A DNA stretch of 7,479 bases, taken from positions 1 through 7,479 of the forward strand of contig JAEZMI010000412.1 of the NCBI GenBank assembly GCA_023414975.1. The letters are read 5' to 3'. Of this stretch, positions 1 to 6,380 are shown piece by piece (position 1 is the first letter of the stretch; each line of letters starts with the position of its first letter). This DNA is from Pseudomonadota bacterium. Lineage in GTDB: Bacteria > Pseudomonadota > Alphaproteobacteria > Rhizobiales > Xanthobacteraceae. The notes under the pieces were generated by a model. The model was not told where the DNA came from and did no database searches. It saw only the letters and a program-made list of their open reading frames with translations. A program made the position numbers and the translations under genes.

Positions 1-53
1 GCACAACCTTGCCAAGGTTGGGGTCGTGGGTTCGAATCCCATCGCCCGCTCCA
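1..53 (+). tRNA. tRNA-Gly (anticodon GCC), 5' end missing
   Basis: The window opens inside a tRNA. The anticodon stem CAACC/GGTTG (4-8 with 16-20) encloses the loop TTGCCAA, with anticodon GCC at 11-13, which reads GGC glycine codons. The T arm is GTGGG / TTCGAAT loop / CCCAT (26-42), with one G-T pair. The 3' acceptor strand CGCCCGC (43-49) is followed by discriminator T50 and an encoded CCA (51-53). The acceptor 5' strand and most of the D arm lie left of the window. The glycine assignment rests on the anticodon and on the acceptor sequence, which fits bacterial tRNA-Gly(GCC). Confidence 0.95.
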
Positions 54-83
54 GTTTTTCCTTCAAATGAAATGCGTTACGTC

Positions 84-113
84 AGGCCGCCGCAAGGCGG
101 CCTCGTCGTTTCA
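84..113 (+). terminator. Probable intrinsic terminator of the tRNA-Gly transcript
   Basis: A perfect 8-bp stem, AGGCCGCC (84-91) with GGCGGCCT (96-103), closes a GCAA tetraloop of the stable GNRA class. It lies 30 bases after the tRNA CCA and is followed by CGTCGTTTC, which is only moderately T-rich. It could also help stop minus-strand transcription coming from the MFS gene at 258, but no T tract follows it on that strand. The rest of the spacer (104-257) shows no gene I can support. Confidence 0.55.
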
Positions 114-257
114 ATTCCGGGCCGCCACCGGGTCGCTACGCGGATCAAACGGCGGCTCCCTCGCGCGTGGCCGCCAGGCGTTCTCACACCGAGGCGGGGT
201 CCCGCTTGCCTTGCCGGAACGCCGTGAGCGCGATCGGCTCGTGGCCGGCGCGGGAGC

Positions 258-1433
258 TCAGTCCTTCGCCGGCGCACGCGCGGAGCCGCCGCCGCACACG
301 AGGGCGAACACCGCGAACGCCGCACACACGGCGGCGGCGAAGAAGGCGAGCCCATGCTGCGCGTACTCCATGGAAAGGCCGGCAAGCACCGGCCCGAGCA
401 GGGCGCCGAGGCCCCACATCAACCCCATGGCGGCGTAGATGCCGATCAGTTCCGCGCCCTGGAACCGGCTGCCGACCACGGTGAGCATGATGGTGTAGAT
501 GCCGACGAACGCGCCGCCCCAGAGGAACAGCAGCGCATAGGTCGCGACCTCGTTGGTGAGCGCGATCGGCCACACCAGCGCCCCGAGCGCGGCCACCACC
601 GCGAGGATGACCACCAGACGCACGCGGTCCATCTTGTCGCCGAGCCAGCCGATGGGCAGCTGCAGAACGATGGCGCCGATCATCATGCACGACATCAGCC
701 GGGTGGCTCCGCCCTCGTCCCAGCCGAGATTGACGGCATAGATCGCGAGGAAGGACAGGCCCGCGGTCTCGATCGCCGCATTGAGCACGGTGGCGGAGAT
801 CGCAACCGGCGCGAGGCGCATGAATCGCAGCGGGCTGCCGTGCGCGGGTTCCTCGAACGCCGGGGCCTCCACTTTCGGCGAGGCCACGAACAGCGCGGCC
901 GAAAGCGCGATGCCGGCCCCCACCAGATAGGGCAAGAAACCCGTACTGCCGATGACCGACAGGATCAGCGGGCCGAGCGCGAAGCCGATGGAAAGCGCGG
1001 CCGTATAGGCCGCCATGGCGCGGGCGCGGGTGGATTCGGTCGAAAGGCTGTTGGTCCACGCTTCCGACAGCACGAACAGGACTTCCGATGCCATTCCGAG
1101 CAGCAGCCGCAGCACGAACCACAGCCAGATGAAGGGCAGCACCGGGAAGGCGGCGAGCGCGGTGGCGCCGAGCAGCAGCGCCAGCACCACCAGCCGCCGG
1201 ATGCCGAAAATGGCGACGATGCGCGGCAGGATCATCGCGGTGATGAGCACCCCCACCGCATGCATGGCGGCATTGGCGCCGATGAGGGTCTCGCTCAATC
1301 CCTGCGCCACCAGCGCGAGCGCGATCAGCGCCGCGCTGAGACTGTAGGTGAGGCCGAACATCATCGCCGTGGCGATGACGGCGGCGCGCGAGAACAGGTT
1401 GGCTTTGCCGGGAGCGGCGGTGGAAACACTCAT
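258..1433 (-). CDS. MFS transporter (12-helix major facilitator)
   Basis: A 391-residue inner-membrane secondary transporter, the usual size for the major facilitator superfamily. Hydrophobic segments run throughout, in two halves split by a polar linker at about residues 185-205. The loop after helix 2 ends PRIVAIFGIRR (70-80), a degenerate motif A. The second half has a better motif A, GWLGDKMDR (262-270). The segment SEAWTNSLST (123-132), followed by RARAM and a GFALGP stretch (150-155), resembles YcaD-like MFS proteins. The start ATG at 1433 overlaps the TGA of the upstream gene as ATGA, which is why I prefer it to in-frame upstream codons; only a distant GAGG lies ahead of it, consistent with translational coupling. 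The substrate cannot be read from the sequence; drug, sugar or metabolite efflux are all possible. It is the last gene of its operon. Confidence 0.9.
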   Translation of the reverse strand: MSVSTAAPGKANLFSRAAVIATAMMFGLTYSLSAALIALALVAQGLSETLIGANAAMHAVGVLITAMILPRIVAIFGIRRLVVLALLLGATALAAFPVLPFIWLWFVLRLLLGMASEVLFVLSEAWTNSLSTESTRARAMAAYTAALSIGFALGPLILSVIGSTGFLPYLVGAGIALSAALFVASPKVEAPAFEEPAHGSPLRFMRLAPVAISATVLNAAIETAGLSFLAIYAVNLGWDEGGATRLMSCMMIGAIVLQLPIGWLGDKMDRVRLVVILAVVAALGALVWPIALTNEVATYALLFLWGGAFVGIYTIMLTVVGSRFQGAELIGIYAAMGLMWGLGALLGPVLAGLSMEYAQHGLAFFAAAVCAAFAVFALVCGGGSARAPAKD

Positions 1434-2788
1434 GCGGCGCGGGCCTCGTGGGAGTCGGACGGAGAAGAGCGCCAGCGTCGCAGGAAACCCGCCATGCGCT
1501 CGCTCCATGCGGTTTCGCGGTGCTCGACCAAGCGGGCGAGGGTAGCCGCATAATCGAGCACCAGACCGGGCGTCCAGGTCATGGAGGCGGCACGGCTGCG
1601 GATCGCGGCCGCAACCCATATGTCGGGATTAACGAGCAACTGCAGCAGCTTCAGCCACGGGAAGCGGGAGGCGAGCGCCCCTTCCAGCGCCGCGTCGAGC
1701 GCGTGGGCGACCACCACCGAGCAGTTCCGGTTGCACAGATTATAGGTGTCGTCCTGCCGGTAGCCGGCCCAGAAGGCCCGCAGCCGGCGGGGATTGTAGT
1801 TCTCGAACACGACATGCTGGTCGGCCGGGCACCATTCGGCGGTCTCATAGGCATAGGAGGGCTGGAACCGTCCCTTCAGGTCGTTCTCCGGCGTGCCGCG
1901 CAGAGAGGCCATGAAATCGGTGCTGGACCGCTCGATCTCCTGCGCCGGATAGTGGCTGATGTAGAGGTTGGGCGGCATCTCCAGCGCGGCGTGGCCGGTC
2001 GAGATGACGCCGTGGCCGTCCACCGCCGCGATGTAGCGGTCGACCAGCAGTCGGCGCTCGGCGGCATAGGCGGAGCCGACCGGGGTCCAGACATGCACCG
2101 TCATCGGGTGTTCCACGCGCACCGGCTCGCCGGTATCGACCAGGATCGGGGCCGTGTCGTACCAGCCGCGCTGGCCGAACAGCGGCAGAGCGAGGATGGT
2201 GGCCTCGCTTTCCAGCGTGCGGAACATCAGGCCAAGCCGCAACAGCAGCCATCCCGTGAGGGCCAGAAGCAGGCTGATGGCGAAGGGGATGTTGCGGCTG
2301 TGCGGCAGCGGCCAGTCGGTCATGATCAGGCCGGCAGCGGCGAGTTCGATCACGCCGAATACCACGGAGGTCCGCCAGCCGTCGAACCGAACCACCACAG
2401 CGGTGGCTATCCGTCCCAAGCCGTCCAGCACGAAGCCGAGCACGAACAGGGTGGCGAGCGTGCCCGGCGGCAGGAACAGGATGAGGGTGCCGACCAGCAG
2501 CAGGCCGCCGGCCTTGAGGAGCGCAAGCGTGCGGGCGGAGCGTTTGCCATGCTGCAGGAACACCATCAGCGCCAGCACGCCGTTCAGCATGAAAACGAGG
2601 CCGAGCGTCTCCTGGGTGACGAAGGTGGCGCCGTCCACGGCATCTAAAGCGAGCCCGGCCGCCAGAGCGATGAGGATGAGGCCAAGCCCAGCGACAGCAT
2701 ACCATCTGGCACGGAACGCCTCCGAGCCGATGAGCAGAAAGCAGAGTTTAAGCATAGGGGTTAGTGTTTCACTCTGGAAAGACCCCAT
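1430..2788 (-). CDS. HdeD-like (DUF308) membrane domain fused to a permuted papain/NlpC-P60-like domain
   Basis: A 452-residue two-part protein from the chosen start. Residues about 30-190 contain six hydrophobic segments (near 30-49, 60-79, 89-107, 112-132, 142-157, 168-188) in the style of the HdeD acid-resistance family. Positive charges after segments 2, 4 and 6 (GKRSAR, RFDGWR, MFR) suggest both ends are cytoplasmic. Residues about 225-400 are soluble: a strand VHVWTP (231-236), then STGHAALEM (263-271) with His266, YISHYP (276-281), and later YNLCNRNCSVVVAHALD (349-365) with Cys356. The order His then Asn-Cys followed by a helix matches circularly permuted papain-like enzymes (LRAT, YiiX and relatives), which cleave or transfer acyl or peptide bonds; the assignment is by motif only. 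The start is uncertain: ATG 2788 has GGTGG upstream, GTG 2836 has a better AAGGA, and ATG 2755 (MLKLCF) is where family similarity seems to begin. It is coupled to the MFS gene by ATGA. Confidence 0.75.
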   Translation of the reverse strand: MGSFQSETLTPMLKLCFLLIGSEAFRARWYAVAGLGLILIALAAGLALDAVDGATFVTQETLGLVFMLNGVLALMVFLQHGKRSARTLALLKAGGLLLVGTLILFLPPGTLATLFVLGFVLDGLGRIATAVVVRFDGWRTSVVFGVIELAAAGLIMTDWPLPHSRNIPFAISLLLALTGWLLLRLGLMFRTLESEATILALPLFGQRGWYDTAPILVDTGEPVRVEHPMTVHVWTPVGSAYAAERRLLVDRYIAAVDGHGVISTGHAALEMPPNLYISHYPAQEIERSSTDFMASLRGTPENDLKGRFQPSYAYETAEWCPADQHVVFENYNPRRLRAFWAGYRQDDTYNLCNRNCSVVVAHALDAALEGALASRFPWLKLLQLLVNPDIWVAAAIRSRAASMTWTPGLVLDYAATLARLVEHRETAWSERMAGFLRRWRSSPSDSHEARAA

Positions 2789-2984
2789 ACTGCCACCGCA
2801 TTCGCGGATGAGGAAGCGCGTCCTCTGCTTACGCACCTCTGAGTTCCTTGATGGGCTGGCGAACTGCGTCCCGTGTCTGCGCCCACGGTGTTGGATTACT
2901 GCGGAAAGCGGCATGGCAGGGCGGATAAGCCCCGTCTGTTCAAGACCGACGGAAAGGGCCCCGATCCGCGATCTGCGGGTCGAT
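2789..2984. other. Spacer between TRAP permease and HdeD-fusion gene
   Basis: This 196-base gap separates the two minus-strand gene pairs. The reading frame of the HdeD-fusion gene stays open through it, with in-frame ATGs at 2914 and 3037, but the translation is rich in Arg, Ser, Gln and a CCCC run, unlike the gene itself, so I treat it as untranslated leader. Immediately after the TRAP stop there is an imperfect hairpin (2962-2969 with 2975-2982); on the minus strand it has one C-A mismatch and no T tract, so it is a poor terminator. No convincing -35/-10 pair was found. Whether all four genes form one transcript is open. Confidence 0.4.
2845..2849 (-). promoter_or_regulatory. Candidate ribosome binding site for an alternative GTG start
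   Basis: On the minus strand AAGGA lies 8 bases upstream of a GTG at 2836 that is in frame with the HdeD-fusion gene. This is the best Shine-Dalgarno match among the possible starts, and using it would add 16 residues (VRKQRTRFLIREC...) to the ATG 2788 form. The added residues are basic and polar and do not resemble known HdeD N-termini, so the choice stays open. Confidence 0.35.
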
Positions 2985-5051
2985 TCAGGTCTGTTGGGCG
3001 ACTGGTCTGCGCCATTGCAGCAGCAGCACGGGCGCAATCATCGCCAGTCCGAGCAATGACGAATAAAGCTCCGGCGCAACCAACAACATCGCAGCCACCG
3101 CCAGCACGAGCCGCTCCCATGCCCGCAAGGTCGTCAGCATCCAGCCCGCGATGCTGGCTCCCAAACAGGTGATGCCGATCACGCAGCCGGCGAACGCCAG
3201 GAAAAAGTCCGGCCAGTTGAAGTCCTTGGTGACCAGCAGCAGCGACGGCGAGAACACGAAGACGAAGGGAACCAGAACCTTGCCGAGGCCAAGCCGGAAA
3301 GCCGTATTGCCCGTGCGGAACGGGTCGGCATTGGCCATGCCCGCCGCCGCATAGGCCGCGAGCGCAACAGGCGGCGTGATGTCCGCCAGCACGCCGTAAT
3401 AGAACACGAAGAAATGCGCGACGATGGGTTCGACACCCAGCAGGCCCAGGGCGGGCGCGGCGATGGTCGCCATGATGATGTAGTTGGCCGTCGTCGGGAT
3501 TCCGCAGCCCATCAGGATGCACACCACGCCGGTCATGACCAGGGTGAACAGCAGCGTCAGCCCCTGAGGCGAGACCAGGAAGGCGGGCAGTACCGTGGAT
3601 GCCCAGGTCGCCATCGAGGCGGCGGTCGAGGTGACGATGAACGATACCTTGAAGCCGACGCCGGTGAGCGTGACCACGCCGACCACGATGCCGACGGTGG
3701 CGGCCGCCGCGCCGACCGCCAGAGCGTATTTCGCGCCGTCGCGCAGGCCCTCGGCAATGTCGGTGAGGCTCATCCGGTTGCGCGGATTGAGCAGGCCCAC
3801 CGCGATGCACAGGGTGATGCCCCAGAATGCGGCGAGATAGGGCGTGTAGCCCATGAGCAGGATGGCGATCAGCACCACAAGCGGAATGACCGTCGGCCAG
3901 TCACGCTTCAGCGCCGCCTTCACATCCGGCATCTCCTCAGGCTTCAGGCCACGCAGACCGTTGCGCTTGGCCTCGAAATGCACCTGGATGAACACGCCGA
4001 AGAAATGCATGAACGCCGGCACGATCGCCGCGAGGATGATCGTGGTGTAGGGCAGGTCCAGGAACTCGATCATGAGGAACGCCGCCGCGCCCATGATCGG
4101 CGGCGTGATCTGTCCGCCGGTCGACGCGGTGGCTTCGACGGCGGCGGCAAAATGGCGCTTGTAGCCGAGGCGGATCATCGCCGGGATGGTCAGCGAGCCG
4201 ACCGTCACCGTGTTGGCGACCGAGGAGCCGGAAATCATTCCGAACAGTGCCGAACCGAAGATCGAGACCTTCGCCGGCCCGCCGGCATAGCGCCCGGCGA
4301 TCCAGGCCGCGCAATCGAGAAACAATTGGCCAAGGCCGATGCGGGTGGCGAACACACCGAACAGCACGAAGTGGAAGACATAGGTCGCGACCACGCCGAG
4401 CGCGACGCCATAGATGCCCTGCGTCGTGAGGTAGAGGTGATCGACGAGCTGCGAAAAGCTGGCGCCGGGATGCACCAATATTCCCGGCATGTACGGCCCC
4501 CACATCGCGTATCCCATGAAGACGAGCGCGATGATCGGCAAGGGCACGCCGAGCGAACGGCGCGTCGCTTCCAGGAGCGCGAGGATGAGGAGGCCGCCGA
4601 GCACGACGTCGAGCGTGGTCGGATTGCCGACGCGGAAGGCGAGATCGTCGAGGGGGATCAGCGGGATATGCATCACCGCCACAACGGCGACGATGGCCAG
4701 GATCCAGTCGGGAAGGCCGATGCCGAGCGGGCGCAGCCAGCCCGCGCGGGCCGGCTGGGCATAGCCGCTTCGCGTCACGGGAAAGACGAGGAAGACGAGA
4801 CCAAGCACAAAGGCCAGATGGATGCCCCGGTGCATGGTCTCCTGCAGCAGGCCGAAACCGGCCGTGTAATAGTGGAACAGCGAAAGGACGACGAGGAGCC
4901 CGCCAACCAGATAGCCGGCGCCCGGCGCCAGTGGCCGGAAGCGGATTTCCGGATCGAACTTTTCCTCGAGCTCGCGGACCTTCGCCTCGTCAAGCTCGTC
5001 GAGACGAAACCCCTCACCCGCCGGAGCGGTGCGCTGGTTATTTTCCACCAT
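2985..5051 (-). CDS. TRAP transporter permease, fused 4TM/12TM (DctQM-type) subunit of a TAXI system
   Basis: A 688-residue inner-membrane protein that joins the small (DctQ-like) and large (DctM-like) TRAP subunits, the usual arrangement for TAXI systems. It imports the ligand delivered by the binding protein, driven by an ion gradient. A charged cytoplasmic N-terminus of about 40 residues (LDELDEAKVRELEEKFDPE) is followed by about four helices to residue 165, then the large DctM part. Hallmarks are GMISGSSVANTVTVGSLTIP (271-290), TGGQITPPIMGAAAF (311-325), the second-half counterpart GCGIPTTANYIIMAT (515-529) and YGVLADITPPVALAAYAAAG (552-571). The start ATG at 5051 is 19 bases after the binding-protein stop, with a weak GGGG ahead of it, so the two are co-transcribed. 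Nothing is truncated or frameshifted. The substrate is not determinable. Confidence 0.96.
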   Translation of the reverse strand: MVENNQRTAPAGEGFRLDELDEAKVRELEEKFDPEIRFRPLAPGAGYLVGGLLVVLSLFHYYTAGFGLLQETMHRGIHLAFVLGLVFLVFPVTRSGYAQPARAGWLRPLGIGLPDWILAIVAVVAVMHIPLIPLDDLAFRVGNPTTLDVVLGGLLILALLEATRRSLGVPLPIIALVFMGYAMWGPYMPGILVHPGASFSQLVDHLYLTTQGIYGVALGVVATYVFHFVLFGVFATRIGLGQLFLDCAAWIAGRYAGGPAKVSIFGSALFGMISGSSVANTVTVGSLTIPAMIRLGYKRHFAAAVEATASTGGQITPPIMGAAAFLMIEFLDLPYTTIILAAIVPAFMHFFGVFIQVHFEAKRNGLRGLKPEEMPDVKAALKRDWPTVIPLVVLIAILLMGYTPYLAAFWGITLCIAVGLLNPRNRMSLTDIAEGLRDGAKYALAVGAAAATVGIVVGVVTLTGVGFKVSFIVTSTAASMATWASTVLPAFLVSPQGLTLLFTLVMTGVVCILMGCGIPTTANYIIMATIAAPALGLLGVEPIVAHFFVFYYGVLADITPPVALAAYAAAGMANADPFRTGNTAFRLGLGKVLVPFVFVFSPSLLLVTKDFNWPDFFLAFAGCVIGITCLGASIAGWMLTTLRAWERLVLAVAAMLLVAPELYSSLLGLAMIAPVLLLQWRRPVAQQT

Positions 5052-5070
5052 GACAGCCCCGCGCCGAGGA

Positions 5071-6051
5071 TCACTTCAGAACGCCGGCTTCCTTGTAGAA
5101 TTTCTCGGCGCCAGGATGCAGCGGAATGCCGAGGCCGTTGGTGGCATTTTGGAGCGTGATCAGCTTGCCCTTGGCGTGGCCGGCATCGAGCGCGGCCCGT
5201 GAGTCCGCGTTCCACAGCGTCTTGACGATGTTATAGATCAGGTCGTCCGGCTGCTTGGCGCTGGTGAGCCACTGCGCATTGACCGAGATGGTATCGGTCG
5301 CGCCGACGCCTTTGTACGTATCCGCCGGCACCTTGTCCTTGGCGAAGAACTTGTGCTCGGCGAGCAGCTTCTCGACTTCCGGTCCGGTGATCGGCACCAG
5401 CTCGATGCCTGACGAGGACGCGAGTTCGGAGATCGCGCCGGTGGGGTAGCCGCCAACGAAGAAGAAGGCGTCGAGGGCGCCGTCGCGCAGTCGGTCGCCG
5501 GCCGGGCCGGGCTTGAGATATTCCGGCTTGATATCCTTCTCGGTCAGGCCATACGCGGCGAGCACGATGCGGGCATCGACCAAAGTGCCCGAGCCGGGCT
5601 CGTCTAGCGCGACGCGCTTGCCCTTGAGGTCCTTCACCGACTTGATGCCGGCCGATTTTGAAGCGACGAGGTGAATGGTCTCGGGATAGAGCGTCGCGAT
5701 GATGCGCAAGTCCTCGACCTTCGGCTTGCCTTCATAAAGACCCGTGCCGGTGTAGGCCCAGCTCGCGACATCGGACTGGGAGAAGCCGGACTCAGCCGCC
5801 CCCGACTGGATGGCGTTCACATTTGCGACCGATCCATTGGAGGCGATGGCGGTTGCCACCAGTCCGGGCACGCCCTTGCCGCCATTGCCGGAGATTGCAT
5901 TGGCGATGAGGCCGCCCACCGGATAATAGGTGCCCGCCGTGCCGCCGGTGCCGATGCGGAAGAAGGTCGGCGTCTGGGCAACGGCGAGCCCGGTCATGAG
6001 CGCGACGCCCGCGAGAGCGGCGACCAGTTTCGATGTGCCGAAAAGCTTCAT
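5071..6051 (-). CDS. TAXI-family TRAP transporter solute-binding protein
   Basis: A 326-residue periplasmic receptor that captures the ligand and hands it to the fused permease encoded just downstream. Residues 1-26 are a Sec signal peptide: MKLFGTSK, a hydrophobic core, then AVAQ, with probable cleavage near residues 25-26. The mature protein begins with the TAXI signature FRIGTGGTAGTYYPVGG (31-47). Further family landmarks are SGFSQSDVASWAY (88-100), LDEPGSGTLVDAR (149-161), FFFVGGYPTGAISEL (196-210) and the C-terminal IPLHPGAEKFYKEAG (309-323). The length is normal for the family. The start ATG at 6051 is supported by the signal peptide and by GAGGAG six bases upstream. TAXI proteins have been linked to dicarboxylates and amino acids such as glutamate, but the ligand cannot be assigned here. 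It is the first gene of the minus-strand block. Confidence 0.96.
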   Translation of the reverse strand: MKLFGTSKLVAALAGVALMTGLAVAQTPTFFRIGTGGTAGTYYPVGGLIANAISGNGGKGVPGLVATAIASNGSVANVNAIQSGAAESGFSQSDVASWAYTGTGLYEGKPKVEDLRIIATLYPETIHLVASKSAGIKSVKDLKGKRVALDEPGSGTLVDARIVLAAYGLTEKDIKPEYLKPGPAGDRLRDGALDAFFFVGGYPTGAISELASSSGIELVPITGPEVEKLLAEHKFFAKDKVPADTYKGVGATDTISVNAQWLTSAKQPDDLIYNIVKTLWNADSRAALDAGHAKGKLITLQNATNGLGIPLHPGAEKFYKEAGVLK

Positions 6052-6057
6052 GGTCTT

Positions 6058-6063
6058 CTCCTC
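6058..6063 (-). promoter_or_regulatory. Ribosome binding site of the TAXI binding-protein gene
   Basis: GAGGAG on the minus strand, six bases before ATG 6051. It is the strongest Shine-Dalgarno in the window, fitting high expression of a periplasmic receptor relative to its permease, and it fixes the start. Confidence 0.8.
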
Positions 6064-6368
6064 ACTGCCAAAACGTGACGCAGCATGGGCGAAGCCTTCC
6101 GGCTTGTCGATGCGTAAGGGCCTGCGCTTTTTGTTGAATGGTAGGGACGCAGGAACAGCCCGTCGTCAGGACCGCAAACGCGTGCCTGTTCATTCAACCC
6201 GGCGCTACATCCGCTTTCGGACCCACCCGCCATTGCGTTAAAGCGGGGGCGAAGAAAAATGCCGCGGCAGTTCGATCCCCGTCGCCGATTCGACAGCGAG
6301 CGAAATTTCGTGGGTGCCGGGGACGGACATGCACCTTCTCGCTCATCATGCTCCGCTGATTCGTGGCT
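6064..6368. other. Divergent spacer with several inverted repeats
   Basis: No gene is supported here. It must hold promoters for the binding-protein gene (minus) and the channel gene (plus), but I found no convincing -35/-10 pair. Inverted repeats seen directly: AAGCC/GGCTT around a four-base loop (6092-6096 with 6101-6105), CCTGCG/CGCAGG (6121-6126 with 6148-6153), GTTGAATG/CATTCAAC (6133-6140 with 6191-6198), GAACAG/CTGTTC (6153-6158 with 6186-6191), CCGCTTT/AAAGCGG (6211-6217 with 6240-6246) and the palindrome CGAAATTTCG (6301-6310). Its base composition is visibly less GC-rich than the flanking genes. Confidence 0.6.
6194..6260. repeat. Possible degenerate copy of a dispersed intergenic repeat
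   Basis: The minus strand reads GTGGGTCCGAAAGCGGATGT, which translates in one frame as VGPKADV. From memory, near-identical stretches (a 'GPKAD' peptide in spurious small ORFs, DNA of the form GGTCCAAAGCGGACAT) occur in many intergenic copies in Bradyrhizobium-like genomes. The 7-bp inverted repeat CCGCTTT/AAAGCGG lies inside it. Only one copy is visible in the window, so its repeat status is inferred. Confidence 0.35.
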
Positions 6369-6372
6369 GGAG
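6369..6372 (+). promoter_or_regulatory. Ribosome binding site of the channel gene
   Basis: GGAG eight bases before ATG 6381. It selects this ATG over the in-frame GTG at 6363, which would add only six residues (MAGDIR) and has no recognisable Shine-Dalgarno. Confidence 0.6.
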
Positions 6373-6380
6373 ACATCAGG

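Noticed and set aside
9..484. Several short open frames around the tRNA end and the following spacer
   Set aside because: They run through the tRNA or the MFS gene end, are Arg/Pro/Ala-rich and have no ribosome binding sites or family features.
354..1553. Long open frame on the plus strand, antisense to the MFS gene
   Set aside because: The translation is dominated by His, Gln, Arg, Gly and Glu with no hydrophobic pattern, typical of the reverse strand of a GC-rich membrane-protein gene.
1448..2647. Long open frame on the plus strand, antisense to the HdeD-fusion gene
   Set aside because: Same low-complexity His/Gln/Arg/Gly composition; the minus-strand frame has clear domains and membrane segments.
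2962..2982. Hairpin just after the TRAP permease stop as a terminator
   Set aside because: On the transcribed strand the stem contains a C-A mismatch and no T run follows, so termination cannot be claimed.
3414..5159. 581-residue open frame on the plus strand, antisense to the TRAP permease
   Set aside because: It is a mirror of the permease coding frame, with hydrophilic low-complexity composition and no recognisable motif.
6271..6290. Sequence resembling the tRNA-Gly 3' end (TTCGA-TCCCC-GTCGCC), as a possible attachment site
   Set aside because: The match has a gap and several mismatches, lacks CCA, and there is no integrase or island gene between it and the tRNA.
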